A stretch of DNA of 64,000 nt from the NCBI GenBank assembly GCA_021613535.1, contig CP075497.1, positions 5,270,001-5,334,000 of the forward strand. The letters are read 5' to 3'. The notes beneath the pieces are model-generated. The model made no database searches and was not told where the DNA came from. It worked only from the letters and a program-made list of their open reading frames with translations. Origin of the DNA: Adineta vaga. Taxonomy: Eukaryota; Rotifera. The stretch's first letter is position 1. Each line of letters begins with the position of its first letter. A program made the position numbers and the translations under genes. This document shows positions 12,501 through 27,500 of this stretch, one piece after another.

Positions 12501-15500
12501 TAGCACACGCATACGATGGTAAATCATAAACAAATTAGATTTCTATTAATAACACTAAGAATATGATTTTCTTCTAGGTTAAAGAATAAAGTAGAAATCT
12601 TTCATGGATTGAAATATCATTTTGATTCAAGTGGAACAAAGTATGAATGAGAAATTGATCAATAATTTACAATTATTTTTCTATTTAGACATAAATTAAT
12701 TATTTATAAATTACATCCTGATGATTCAGGAAAATATTTTTGTCGTGTTAATGATACTGAAACATCAGCATGGCTTGAAGTTACACGTAATATAAGATAC
12801 TATTGCAAACAAGAGAAAGTTAATATATTCTTTTTTTCTATTGTAGCTGCTAAACTATTATATGATTTCTATAAAGAATTACCTCCAAAAATGGAAGTTT
12901 TTCGAACGAAACCAACTGTTCTTGAATGTCACGTAAACGATGCTAGTGCGCCTGTTAAATGGTTCAAGAATGGAGTTTTAATTGATGTAAGTGATACCGC
13001 AACAGATAATCTTGTTTATTCAAGTTATTATTATGAATGTTAATTTAGTTTTCGAGATATTTTTGAGAGAGAAAAAAAATTCAATGAAAAGTTCAATTCG
13101 TAGTCTTATGAATTGATTCTTCTATTTAGACTGAAAAAGATAAACGTATGAAATATCATCAAGATATGACACGATGTATTTTTCGTATATTTAAAACAAC
13201 AAAAGCAGATGAAGGTATATTTTATTGATCTCATTTTCATTTTGCATTCATATATTTTGAAACTCTAGGCGAATATACTTGTCAAATTGATGATGAACAA
13301 GGTATTAAAACTTCTGGTTATCTCTATGTAGAAGGTAATGAATAGAAAACTTTCTAGATCGTTTATAACTTGAAATGATTTGTTTGTGTTTTCATTTGAA
13401 TAGAACCACAATGGCGTTTCGAAACGAAATTACCTCCTATGATAGAAGTTGACGAAAATGATCGAGTTGAACTTGAATGTAGCGTTCAAGATGAAGATGC
13501 AGAATGTGAATGGTTCTATGAGGGTGATGTAAGTGGAATATGTTCATTAAGATGTTGATTGATTTTTATTTGAATTCATTTTTCAATAGAAAATTGAACC
13601 GGAATCAAATCCAGGAAAATATGAAATCATTTCAAATGGCAAAATTCGTAAATTGATTATTAATAATATCAATCCTATTGATGATAAAGGAAAATATGAA
13701 TGTAAAACTGGTGTAATGACAACATCGTGTAATGTAGCAGCTCGTTGTAAGATTTTTGGATCTAAAAAGATAGATTTATGTACTGTAAGACTGTTTGTTT
13801 TATAGCTGCACTTCGCATTGATCGAGGACTAAAAGATATTGATACGATAGAAGGTGAAGAAATAGCATTAGAAGTAGCATTATCAAAAGTCGATTCACGA
13901 GGCAAATGGTATCGAGATGGAAAAGTTATTTTACCTGATCAAAAGTAATTTTCTTTTCATATACGTATATTTAGGAAATTGTAAATATAATATTTTCTTT
14001 AGTACGGTGATTCTTGTTGAAGGAAATCAATATCGATTAAAATTAAGAAATATTGCTTTAAAAGATGCGGGAGAAATTACCTTTCAATGTGGTGATTTGA
14101 CAGATAAATGCAATATTACTGTTAAAGAATGTATGTTAATTTTATGTCAGCGACTTATTCATTGTTAATCGTTAATGTTTAGGTGAAAAACCACCGCGAA
14201 TCGATGCAACTCGTTTTTCTAAAACGGTCACTCTCAAAGCAGGTCGACCACTTGATTTGGAAATTCCTTTTGATGCTTATCCACCACCGACAATGACTTG
14301 GACAAAAGATGGAAAAATTGTTGAGCCAGGTGGTGATTCACCTTGTCAAACATCAATAGATACCAACAAATGCAAATTAAATATGTTAGCTGAAAAAACT
14401 TAATATTAAAATTTCTTTTTGTTTCTTCTATTTTATTTCAGTCCAAAGACAAAACGAGATGATACAGGCAAATATGAACTAACATTGAGCAATGCAAAAG
14501 GAGAAGTGAAAATTCCTATTGATGTTACTGTTCTCGGTAAGTAAATATCATATTCTCTCAAATTAGTTACTACAATCGTTCTATCATATATATATATATA
14601 TATATATTTATTTAAGATCGTCCTGCTATACCAGAAGGACCAATAAAAGCCAGCGATGTAACCAAAGATGCTTGCCTTCTTTCTTGGAAGCCTCCATTAG
14701 ATAATGGTGGAAGTCCAATTCTCAAATATATTGTTGAAAAACAAGATACTGGTCGTGGAGGTTGGTCACCAGCGGGTGAAGCCAATGCTGATAGTACATC
14801 ATTACGTGTAACAAGATTAACACCGGGAAAAGAATATTCATTTCGAATACGTGCTGTTAATAAAGAAGGTGAAAGTGATGCATTAGAAACAACTGAAACA
14901 ACATTAGCGAAAAATCCATTTGATGAACCAAGTGCACCTGGTAAACCAGAAATAACCGATTGGGATAAAGATCATGTTGATTTGGAATGGGAAAAACCGG
15001 TAAATTATATAGAAAGAGAAAATAATTTGATTAATTTTTAATTAATAGAAAAAAGATGGTGGTGCACCGATCGAAAAATATATTATTGAACGTAGAGAAA
15101 AAGGACGTGATCAATGGCAAAAAGTAACATTTTATTGCCGTATTTTTTAGGCGATAAACTTCTTTTTTTTCTCGTATCAGGGAACAGAAATTGATGGTGA
15201 ACAGACAAAAGGTTCTTGTGGTGGATTATCTGAAGGAAAAGAATATGAATTTCGTGTTATTGCTATTAATAAAGGTGGTCCATCTGAACCTAGTGAACCA
15301 TCTAAATTGATCATTGCTAAACCACGTTTCTGTATGAATTTCTTTGATCTATTTCTGTTCAATAGAAATGATTGTTTTTCTTCTTCTTTCTATTTCTTAG
15401 TAAAACCACGTATTAATAAAGTTAATCTAAAATCTGTTACAGTAAAACAAGGTCAAACAGTAACATTAGATGCTCCATATGTAGCTGAACCCTTACCATC

Positions 15501-18500
15501 AATGACTTGGCAACGTGATACAACGGTATTGTTTATAAATTTGATTAGTTTGTCTGTCTATCTTTGTTTGTATTTATTTAGGAACTTATCTCTGATGATC
15601 GTATACAAATGACACAAACAGATAAATTAGCTAAGCTAGTTATTACTAAAGCAGTTCGATCTGATAAGGGTCGATATCTCATACGTTTAGTTAATAGTTC
15701 AGGAAATGATACAGCTGAGTGTGATGTTATTGTTCTTGGTCCACCATCGAAACCACGCGGACCATTAGCAGTAAAAGATGTTACAAAATCAACTGTTACA
15801 CTTTCGTGGTCACCTCCAGAAGATACTGGTGGCAAAGAAATTACGTAAATTATCTATAATCGTTTCAACATATGATTTCATTTGTTATTTTTAGAAATTA
15901 TGTCGTGGAAAAACGTGATAAGAAAAGTGGTGATTGGGTACGTTGCAATGATCCAATTAATGGTACACAAGTTACAGTATCAAAATTAAAAGAAGGACAA
16001 GAATATGAATTTCGTGTTATGGCAGAAAATGCGAATGGAATTTCAGAACCATTAATAACTGATAAAGCTGTTTTAGTCAAAAATCCGTTTAGTAAGTTTC
16101 CATTTGCAAAGATTCGTTTGGAAAAAATTTGAAATATTCTCTGTATAGATGAACCTGGTGCGCCCAGTCGACCAGAATGTGCAACACGTGATCGTGATCA
16201 TATTGAAATTAAATGGAATCCACCTCGAAATGATGGTGGTAATCCAGTGAAAGGCTATATTGTTGAACGACGAGAAAAAGGATCAAAGAAACGAGAATGG
16301 ACAAAACTAACGCGTGATGATCCACATAAAGCAAGTGTTTTTTTCTTTTTGAATTTTTGAAAGCCCGCACGAAGCGAGCCGAGAAAAAATTAGTCTATAA
16401 GACTCATTGTATTATTCCGAAACACAGAAATCTTTAGTAAAAGGCGAAAGATTTTCGTGTGATTGTTTCGGAATCAGAGTTAATCTTTGACGAACGATTA
16501 CTCGTGTTTATATATATTATATGGACGCATAAATTGCATAGTAGATCAATTCTTCTTCTTTTCTATTCGCTATATGATCTAATATGAAGAGAGAGAAAGG
16601 GAGGGAAAGAGAGAGAGAGAAAAGAACGAGAAAACAAATCTGACGTATTTATTCTTTTTCTAGGGAACGAATTTTGTTGATAGCAATGTCACAGCTAATA
16701 AAGAATATGAATATCGTGTATCAGCGGTCAATGATGCTGGTCCAGGCGAACCAAGTGATCCATCGGATAGTATTGCTGCTAAACCAGAAAAGGGTATGAT
16801 AAATTTCTCAATCAGTTATATCAGCAACAATGATAAATAAAACATGTGTTTAATTTTTCGAAATTAAAATGTTTGTTTTTTTTAATAGAAAAACCATCAT
16901 TTGATCTTAGTGGATTAAATGGTGGACTTGGTAAGAAGGAGATTCGTCTTCGAGCTGGTGAACCATTAACAATTGATTTACCTATCAATGGATCACCCGC
17001 ACCAACTATTACTTGGACAAAAGATGGTGAACCTGTTCAAGCAGCTCGAGAGTTCGTATCTTAAAAAAACATGGATTAAAATTGCTTCTACAATATATCC
17101 TCTTTTTGTTTAATTATATTTTAGTACTCAATTAGAAAGTGATGATGTTCATGCTAAATTACATAAACCATCATCAAAACGTTCGGATACTGGAAAATAT
17201 AAAGTTCAATTAAAAAATGATTCTGGTGAAGATGAATGTGACATTGATGTTATTGTATTAGACAAACCAGGAATACCAGAAGGTCCATTGGAAACAACAG
17301 AAACAACAAAAGATTCTGTTTCTCTTCAATGGAAACCACCAAAAGAGAATGGTGGTGGTGAAATTACTGGTAAAATTTGATTCTGTGAAAGATTGATTGA
17401 GTAAGAAGAAAAATTTCCTCTTTAGGTTATATCATTGAAAAATGTCCAGAAAATTCGGATCGATGGGAAAAAGTTCCTGGCGTATTTACACAACCAAAAG
17501 GAACTATTAAAGATTTAGAAATGAATAAAAAATATAAATTTCGTGTTAAAGCTGAAAATATTTATGGTGTTGGTGAACCATTAGAAACAACATCTTTAAT
17601 TACTGTTAAACCACCATATGGTAAATCATAATCAATTGAATTACTCATTTGATATTATTTCAATATATATATTTAGATGCACCTGATGCACCAGATACAC
17701 CTGAAATTACCGAATATAATTCTACATATATCAAATTGAAATGGGATACACCGAAAAAAGATGGTGGAAATCCAATAACCGGTTATAATGTTGAAATGCG
17801 TGAGAAGGGTAGTAATAATTGGGTACCATGTAATACGTATCCAACGAAAGGAACAGAATATACTGCATCTGGTTTACGTGAAGGTCAAACATATGAATTT
17901 CGAGTTGCTGCTGTCAATGGTGCTGGACCAGGAGCACCATCAAAACCAACACGAGGACAAAAAGCTGAAGTACCTATGTTTGTTGCTGATGCACCAGATC
18001 AACCAAAAGTCGATAAAATAACTAAAGATTCAGTTTCGCTTTCATGGAAAAAACCAACAAATGATGGTGGAAGTAAAATTACTGGATATATTATTGAAAA
18101 ACGTACACCAGATAGGTTTGTTTTGAACTTCTACGAATAACAATAATGAATGTAACATGTTGTTTTCTCTTCTATTTAGTCGTGATTGGACTGAAGTTAC
18201 TGAAATACCAGCTCGCGAGACTTCGTATACTGTACCTAATTTAACAGAAGGAAGTGAAGTTTCATTTCGTATTCGTGCTGTTAATGCTGTTGGTCCCAGT
18301 GATCCTAGCCGATCAACTGATACAATTATTGTTCAAGATCAACCTGGTATAGAAATATTTGATTTCTTAATATAGTTGAATTTTCTCTTTTTGGTTCATT
18401 TAGATAAACCATCTTTTCTTGATTTACATGGTATTAAAGATATAACTGTGAAAGCTGGTAAAGATTTCGAAGTACATATTCCTTATAAAGCAACACCCAA

Positions 18501-21500
18501 AGCACAAGCACAATGGTTAGTTGATGATAAAGATTTAGTCGATGATAATCGTGTTAATGTTAAAGTAAGATTTGCAAGACATACCATTGAATATTATATA
18601 CAAATGAATCTCATTTTAGACAACCGATAATCTCGTTACTTTATTGGATCGTAAAGCTGAACGAGGTGATTCAGGTATATATAAATTAATTCTGAAAAAT
18701 AGTGAAGGTACTAATCAAGTACAATTTCGTGTCAATGTTCTTTCTCCACCAACAAAACCTGAAGGTCCATTAGAAGCCAAAAATATTACTGCTGAAGGAT
18801 GTACACTTAATTGGAAACCACCAGTAAGATATCTATTTTTTTTAAATCAATTGAATTTTTATTATTCTTGTTTTCCTTCATATAGAAAGATGATGGAGGT
18901 AGTCCTTTGAAACATTATGTGGTTGAACGACGTATTGCAGGAACTGATAAATGGACAAAAGTGGGTCCACCAGTTTCAGGCACAACATGTGATGTTAAAG
19001 GTTTAGAAGATGGAAAGAATTATGAATTTCGTGTTACTGCTGAAAATGATAATGGTTCATCGGAACCTTTGACTGTCGATGCACCCATCAAAGCGAAGTG
19101 GCCATTTAAACCACCTGATGCACCAGGTACACCGGAATGTGTAGGACATACAAGTGATTCGATAACATTACAATGGGCACGACCACAAAGTGATGGTGGA
19201 AATCCAATTCGAGGTTATCTTATTGAGAAGAAGGAAAAAGGAACTGATCGATGGATTCCGTAAGATAGAATTGATCTTATTAAAGTTCTTTAGAATAGTA
19301 TAGTTTAGTGTCAATCGAGAACCAATTTCAGCTGCGGAATATACAGTTCCAAATCTTACTGATGGAAAAGAATATGAATTTCGTGTAGCAGCTGTAAATA
19401 AAGCTGGACCTGGAGAATATGGTAAGCCAAAGTATTTATTATTGGTTCTCTTCACTATTGTTAACTTTCTTTTTTTTAAGCACAAACGAATGGTGCTATT
19501 CAAGCTCGTCCACCTGATGTAGCACCACATGCTGTTGGTTTTAGTGCCTACGGTCCGAAAGAAATTATTATTCGTGCTGGTGAAGATTTAAAAATTCCTA
19601 TACCATTTGTTGGTTCACCTGCACCACAAGTTACATTTGCCAAAGGTGGTGATGATATTAAACCAGATGGAAATACTCAAATAACAGTAAAAGATGGTCT
19701 TGCTGAACTTTGCGTACCTAAAGTTAAAGGAAGCGATAGTGGCTTATATTCATGTACATTAAAAAATCATCTTGGACAAGATACAGTACAAATGAAAGTC
19801 ACTGTTGTTGATAAACCAGGTTTATTTACAATTCTTTCGTTATTTATTTTGAATTAAACTTCGAAAATGTTTTTAGATACACCCGAAGGACCATTGGAGA
19901 TCAATGATATTAAACCTGATTCATGTGTTCTAACATGGAAACCTCCAAAGAATGATGGTGGTTCGCCTATCAGTAATTATGTTATAGAAAAGCTCGATAC
20001 GAAAAAAGGAGAATGGCAAAAAGTATCGAGTTTTTGTCGTGTACCATACTATGAAGTAGCTGGTTTAGACGAAGGATCAGAATATAAATTTCGTGTATCA
20101 GCGGAAAATATTTACGGACAAAGTGTACCATTGGAATGTGACAAACCAATTATCGCTAAACATCCATTCAGTATGTGTTCATTAAAATGAAATTTGAGTA
20201 GAGAAAGAAAATCTGTTTTGATTTAGGTGCACCACAAGGTCCAGCTAATTTAGAAGTAGCGAATCAAACAGAGAATTCTGTTCGATTAAAATGGAATAAT
20301 CCCAAAAGTGATGGTGGATCAAAAATAACTGCTTATCAAGTAGAAATGCGAAATCCTGATACTGATACATGGGAAGTTGTCAATGATTATCCTATTAAAG
20401 GCAATGAATTCACTGTTGATAAATTACAAACAGGAAAACCATATGAATTTCGTGTTAAAGCAAAAAATGCTGCTGGATGGGGAGATTATTCTAAACTTGA
20501 TCGTCCAGTAACATTAAAGCCTGATTGTAGTATGTGATATTCATTTGAATTTTGCAGAAAAAAAAGATCAAAATTCAATCTTTGTTTTAGCTCCATCTTC
20601 ATCGCCTGGTATGCCAGAAGTGAAGAAAGTTGGTAGAAATCATATTGAATTAGCTTGGACACCGCCTACTAATGATGGTGGTGCAAAAGTAATTGGTTAT
20701 ATTGTTGAAAAGAAACCTGTTGGAAGTGATCAATGGACTAAAGCATTACCATTCAATGTACTTGATAATAATGTTATGATTAGTGATTTACCAGAAAATG
20801 GTGAATTTGAATTTCGTGTTAAAGCAGTGAATAGAGCTGGAGAAAGTGAACCAAGTTCAACAACTGGTCGAGTTAAAATTACTGAATTTCCAAGTAAAAC
20901 TATTTTGTCATATTCTTTCGTTTAATTGAAATAATTTCATTGAAATAATGTAGATGGACGAGTACCAACATTTGTGAAAAAAGTAACCGATGCTACTGCG
21001 GCAATCAATGGTGAAGCAACATTTACAGTTGAATATGAAGGTAATCCAGCACCAGAAGTCAAATGGTTTCGTAATGGTTTGGAACTATCTTCATCTGGTC
21101 GTTATCGTATTAATACGAAGCCAGATGAATCCAAATCAACATTAACATTTACAGAAGCATGGGAAACTGATAATAATTCAAAGATTACATGCGAAATTAT
21201 TAATCCACTTGGAAAAGATTCATGTGAAGCAGTTTTTCATGTTAAAAGTAAATAATCAAATTAGAACTTGTAGTTTTTATTCTTCTGAAAACTTTACATT
21301 TTGTTCTTTATTTTAGCACCACCTAAAATACAACGAGAACCGGAGGAACAACGTATTCATTTGGGCGAGACTTTAAAAGTTAAAATTCCAATCAATGGCA
21401 AAGGTCCTTTCACATTTAAAGTTAAAAAGAATGACCAACCATTGGAAGATAATGATCGTGTTCGTATTCAGGAACACGAAGATTATCTTATTGTTACTAT

Positions 21501-24500
21501 TCCTGGTTAGTACTTTTATTTCATAATCAATTCTTTGTCATAATTATTCACTTTCTAGATGCGGAACGAGATGATGCCGGAAAATACGCCATCAATGTAG
21601 CGAATGATTCAGGTTCATGTAACATACCACTAAAAGTTAAAGTCATTGGTAAGTTTGTTTTGTCTTTAAAAATAAAAACTATATTCTTTTCTTCACATAG
21701 CTCCACCACTTCCTCCAACGGGTCCACTTGAAATCTCAAATGTATCGAAAGATCGTGCAACACTTTCATGGAAACCACCAAAAAACGATGGTGGTGGTAA
21801 AGTAACTGGATATATCGTAGAAAGACGTGATACATCCAAAGGACCTGACGCTTGGTTACCTGTAGCACAGAATTGTAAAGAGACAACCTTTACTGTACCT
21901 TCATTACTTGAAGGACACGAATATGAATTTCGTGTGATGGCGATCAATGAAAATGGTACTAGCGATCCATTACGTTCATCTAAACCAGTTGTTGCTCAAC
22001 TTGCTTTTAGTAAGCAACATTTTTTTAATTTCAATTAGAGAATTTTACTTTGCTTTTGTCTCTAATAAATAGAACCACCTGGTGCATCAGGACAACCAGA
22101 AGTCAATGAATTAACAAATAATACTGCTACATTAGTTTGGGATAAACCAATTTCAGATGGAGGTTAGATATTGAAACTACATTTTAGAAATGAATTAGTA
22201 AAATTTTAGGTGGACCAATAACTGGTTATTGGATTGAAAAACGTGAACAAAATACAGATAAATGGATTCCAGTGAATATATCTCCATGTCAATCAAATCG
22301 ATATACAGTTCCATCATTGATGGAAGATCATTGCTATGAATTTCGTGTCATAGCAGAAAATGAAGCTGGAAAAGGAATACCATCGGACGCATCGAAATTA
22401 ACAAAGGTAATGTTGAATCATACTGTCGCTTCTAATGAACAAAGAATTTGTTTTACAGATTAAAGATCCTAATGCTTCAACTGCGCCTGAATTTATTAAA
22501 AAATTAAAAGATGCTGAAGGTAATGAAGGCAAAACTATTCGTTTAGAAGCTGAAGTTATTGGTACACCAACACCGGATATTCAATGGTACGAAATTCATA
22601 ATAATTTAATAATAACAATGAAATTCTTCTTTCTTTTCAGGTGTAAAGGCACAAAAGAACTATCTGAAAGTTCGAAATATAGTATCACTCGTGAAGGTGA
22701 TAAATGTATTTTAGTCATAAATAATGCTACGCCAGATGATATTGATGAATATTCTATCAAAGCACGTAATAAAGGTGGTTCAAGAATCAGTCGCTGTAAT
22801 GTCAATGTTCGATGTAAAGTTCATTAGATTTCTTCTAAGGCATTGAAATTGATGATTTCATACTTTTTTTAGCACCACCTCGTCTTCGTTTACCAGCAAA
22901 ATATCAAGATATTCTTGATTATGATAAAGGTGAACCGATTGTTATTAAAATTCCATATACCGGTAGTCCATTACCAAATGTAACATTAACCAAAGATGGA
23001 AAGGATATAACTAAAGATAAAAATGTTTCTATTGATGTGGGTGATCGTGGTATCACATTAACAATTCGAAATACGGATAAAAATACCAGTGGACCATATA
23101 AAATTAAATTAGATAACAATTTAGGTGAAGATGAAGCTACATTACGTCTTCGTGTATCAGGTATAACTTTGAATTATATGATTCTATAGGATAATTGATT
23201 TCTATTTCATAGATATACCTGGTGCACCACGTAATCCACAGGTTGATTCAATTTCTGATGATTCCGTTGCATTATCATGGGAAGTACCAGATGATATTGG
23301 TGGAAGTTATATAAAGAATTATATTATTGAAAAACTCGATCCTGATACGGGAAAATGGACAAAAGCAGCAACAAGTCGATTTCCTCGTTGTACTGTAGAA
23401 AATCTATTATCAAATAAACCATATCAATTTCGTATTATTGCGGAAAATGTTCATGGTGCAGGTGAACCATCTGAGCCAACGAATACAATTCAAACAAATG
23501 GTAATTGTGAATTGAAAAATAGAGATAAATTCATATTTAATGATGATTATTTTAGATGCAAATAATAAACGACGTCCAGGAAAAGATGATGGTTCATCTC
23601 GTAGACGAAACAATGATCTACCGAAATTAGACAACTATGATCGATGCTGTACGTATATCGAGTCACTTTCTATTTATATGAAGACTCTTGTTTTTCTTTT
23701 TTAGTCTGGGATATTTGGGATAAAGGACGTCAGCCACAACAAGCAAGTTTAAAACATGGAAGTATCTACGATTATTATGATATTCTCGAAGAAATTGGAC
23801 GGTAAATTAAAATCATTGATTTACTCTTCAATAATAAAGATTGTATTTGTTTAGTGGTGCTTTTGGTGTTGTTCATCGTTGTATTGAAAAAGCAACGGGG
23901 AAAACCTATGCAGCTAAATTCATTCCGACATTAACACCAGCTGATAAAGAAACAGTTCGTCGTGAAATTGATGTTATGTCGAATATGAATCATCAAAAAT
24001 TACTTCATTTACATGATGCATTTGAAGAAGAAGTCGAAATGGCTATGATTACCGAATTTATTGCCGGTGGTGATCTGTTCGATCGTATTGCTGATCCAAA
24101 TTATAAAATGACTGAAGCTGAAGCAATTAAATATATGCGACAAGTTTGTCAAGGTCTTAAATATATGCACGAAAATAATATTGTTCATTTGGATTTAAAA
24201 GTGAGAACAAAAGAAAATCTCTTGTCGAATATTACTTTTTATTTTTCTTTTAGCCGGAAAATATTATGTGTGAAACAAAGAATAGCACGAATGTCAAAAT
24301 ATGTGATTTCGGTTTAGCTACAAAACTTGACCCAAATGAAGTTGTTAAAGTTAGTGCAGCAACAATAGAATTTGCTGCACCTGAAATTGTTGATCATGAT
24401 GCTGTTGGATTTTATACGGATATGTGGGCGGCTGGTGTTCTTTCTTACGTGATGTTTGTTGATAAAAAAAAATGTTATGTCTTCTTTTGATTGCATCTGA

Positions 24501-27500
24501 TAAATTTTTTAGTCTTAGTGGTTTTTCACCTTTTGGTAGTGATGATGAAAATGAAACTATGGATAATATACGTAAATGTGATCTGCATTTTCCGAATGAC
24601 TTATTCGGTGGTATATCTGATGATGGAAAAGATTTTATCAAAAAACTTCTATTAAAAAATCGAAAGTAAGATTTATTTATCATTCGATTCACATGTAAAA
24701 CATTTTGATTTTTTATATGAAAAGTGCTCGAATGACTGTGCATGATGCACTTGATCATCCATGGTTACGTGAAGATCATCCTGAATTTGATTCGAGAATT
24801 CCATCGAGTCGATACGATAATATTCGTCAACGTATTCGCGCTCGATATGTGCGTATTTTATTATTGTTATAAATCATTAAGGAAGCTTTTTTTTTCTTAT
24901 TGATCCTTAGGCTGACTATCCAGATCCAACTATTGGTCTTGGACGTATGGCTAATTGGAGTTCACTTCGAAAAAATAAACCATTGGACTACAAGATCTAT
25001 AGCACATCTTGGGGTAAGAATTAGTGTTTCATAGATCAAAGTAATATAATTATTATATTCTAGATCGACGAGAAGCTACACCACGTTTCGTTCTTCGTCC
25101 TCATAATGCTCATGTTTTAGAAGGAAATAATGCTGAATTTGATTGTCGTATTATTGCTGTATCACCACCAGTTGTTTCTTGGTAATGATCTAGTTGAAAA
25201 TTTCAGAACAATTTTAGACAGAAAAAAACTAATATGATCTTTCATTTAGGTATCGTGATAATATTGAAATTCGTCAATCAACCAAACATTTTAAGAAATA
25301 TAATCGAAATAATTATAAACTTGAAATTAAACGTTGTGTACAAGATGATAAAGGCGAATATATTGTTCGAGCATCGAATAGTTACGGTGAAAAAGAATAT
25401 GCTGTCTTCTTAACTGTTGAATGTAGGTATCATACGATTCAATTATTTTATAATTATTTGCCTATTGTATAACATAGTTAGTTTATCTTTCTCAATTGAT
25501 TATGCGAGCATTATGTTTTTATCATTATATATATGATGAACTTTCTACGCGTTTTTCCTCTTACATAACTCATCTTACAAACGTAAACCATCTGTATCTT
25601 AGTATCAGCGACATCTGATAGAACAGATTTGTCAACACCATTAAACGTTGAAGATTACACGATGTGAATTAGATTTTCTTATGCCTGCAATTGCTTTCTT
25701 TCTCTTTTTGCTGTAGGTTATCGATATATTCTATCGATCGTTTCTTGCTTTTGTCAATGTCGTATCGGGTTGATATACACGTTTCTAATGAGACTCTTGA
25801 CTTTCAGCATTGTCGTTATTATCGACATCATCAGTCTCTATATCGAGCGAGCAAAAATAACCTTGGACTATTTTTCCATAGAAAATGCTGATATACAGAT
25901 ATATTTGTTGTTTAAATTCTTGTTATTTATTTCTCTCATCGATTTTTTCAACAAATATACTTTGCAACATGTTTCATTAAATAGATAGAGTAGGAACATA
26001 AAAATACTGATGTTATTTTGATCATAGTTATGGATGAAATCGTCACCACCTTGGATTGATTAGGATCCAGTGGGCACAAACAAGTTATATATGGGAAACA
26101 ATTTAGTAGTAATGTGTTGTTTTTCTCATCAGAAGGATAAGAATGAGAGAGAGAGAAAAAAAACCAAGGGATATATCTGGATCAGAAATATGAAAAGTCA
26201 AGAGGAGAAGAACATGTAGAAGAAGTAAGATGATATGATGTACAGGCAGGATACGAGCTGTATTTGTTCTCTCTCTCATGTTCTCGGTTTGGTACAGAAG
26301 AATTGTTGATGATGGAAAAGTCGAGAACAGAAAGAGAAAAAAACTGAAGAGGAATAATTAACGATATGGGTATTAGGATAGTTGTTGTTGTTGTTGTTGT
26401 TGTTGATTTGCGGTGGTGGTAGCCGAGAATATTCTTGCATTTATATAGAACTTGCCTAAAAGAAAGAGAATAGAAGTGGTTGTATCTTCTTCGCTATTCC
26501 TATGTATATGTGTACGCGAGTGTTCGTATAATCATGATGTTATTCTATTAGAACCAATATCATTGAGTAAAACAGACATTTTGCGCGTATGTGTATGCGT
26601 TGCTTGCGTATGCGTATAGCGCAGTTCGAGGGACATGATCTATGTAGTTTCTTCTACGTAGATATATATGTGTCCTAATAGAATCAGCATGGAAAAAAGG
26701 AAACCAACATATGTGTTGCCAACAACTCTCTCGTCTTTCATGCGGTTTAGATAGTCTTCTTTAGATTGCTTGCTTGCGTTTCTCTCTTCTCTTGTTGTTT
26801 TTTTATCATCACTCCTCTACTGCTATTGCTGCTGTAAGAGGGAGAGATGGACAATTTCTACTACAATTCGTCATCGAATTATTCGAGCTTTTCACGTGTC
26901 ATGTATGGTGGTTCATCACGACATCATAATTTCGAAACACCGTATGCTTATCGTGCACTCTATCGCCAACGGCTATTTCATCGTGCAAAGTCTGTTGGTC
27001 CAATTTGTAAGCAATTATATTATTATTATTTTTTCTTTTTTCAATTTATTCGCTTCTCTTAATAAATTTTATTCGTACATTTTATATAATCGATTTCTTT
27101 ATTCATTTAGTAATTCCTGAAGCACCACATGTTGAGCATCGAGCTGCTAGCCATACTCGACGTCCTGCACAAGAAATTCAAACTGATTTATGGCGCGAAC
27201 CCGATACGAAGCCTGTCTTTACATTCATGCTACGACCACGTCTTATTCAAGAAGGCATTGGTTGTAAATTGATTTGTTGTGTTAATGGTAAACCACAACC
27301 AAAGGTTAATATTAATTGAATTTATTTAATCATAAAAAAACAATTTGTTGTTGTTAATTTTCACTTCAAATAGGTACAATGGTTTAAAGAACGTACACAA
27401 TTGAGTGATCATGATTCGCATTATGCTACGTCATTTGTTCATGGCGTTTGCACCTTGGAAATAACAGCATGTGAAACATCTGATAGTGGAATGTTTCGTT

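Larger units (their letters stand above)
16331..16663 (+). other. Twitchin intron with GC donor hosting the U5 gene
   Basis: Only a GC-AG intron keeps the Fn3 domain in frame: the exon ends CCA CAT AAA, then GCAAGT, and the next exon opens GGA ACG AAT after TTCTAG. Using the nearby GT (16335) shifts the frame into a stop. The intron is about five times the usual size because it contains the antisense U5 snRNA gene and its promoter. Confidence 0.75.

Noticed and set aside
16361-16482. Inverted repeat looking like a MITE
   Set aside because: The arms and loop match U5 snRNA exactly at the invariant loop; no target-site duplication seen.
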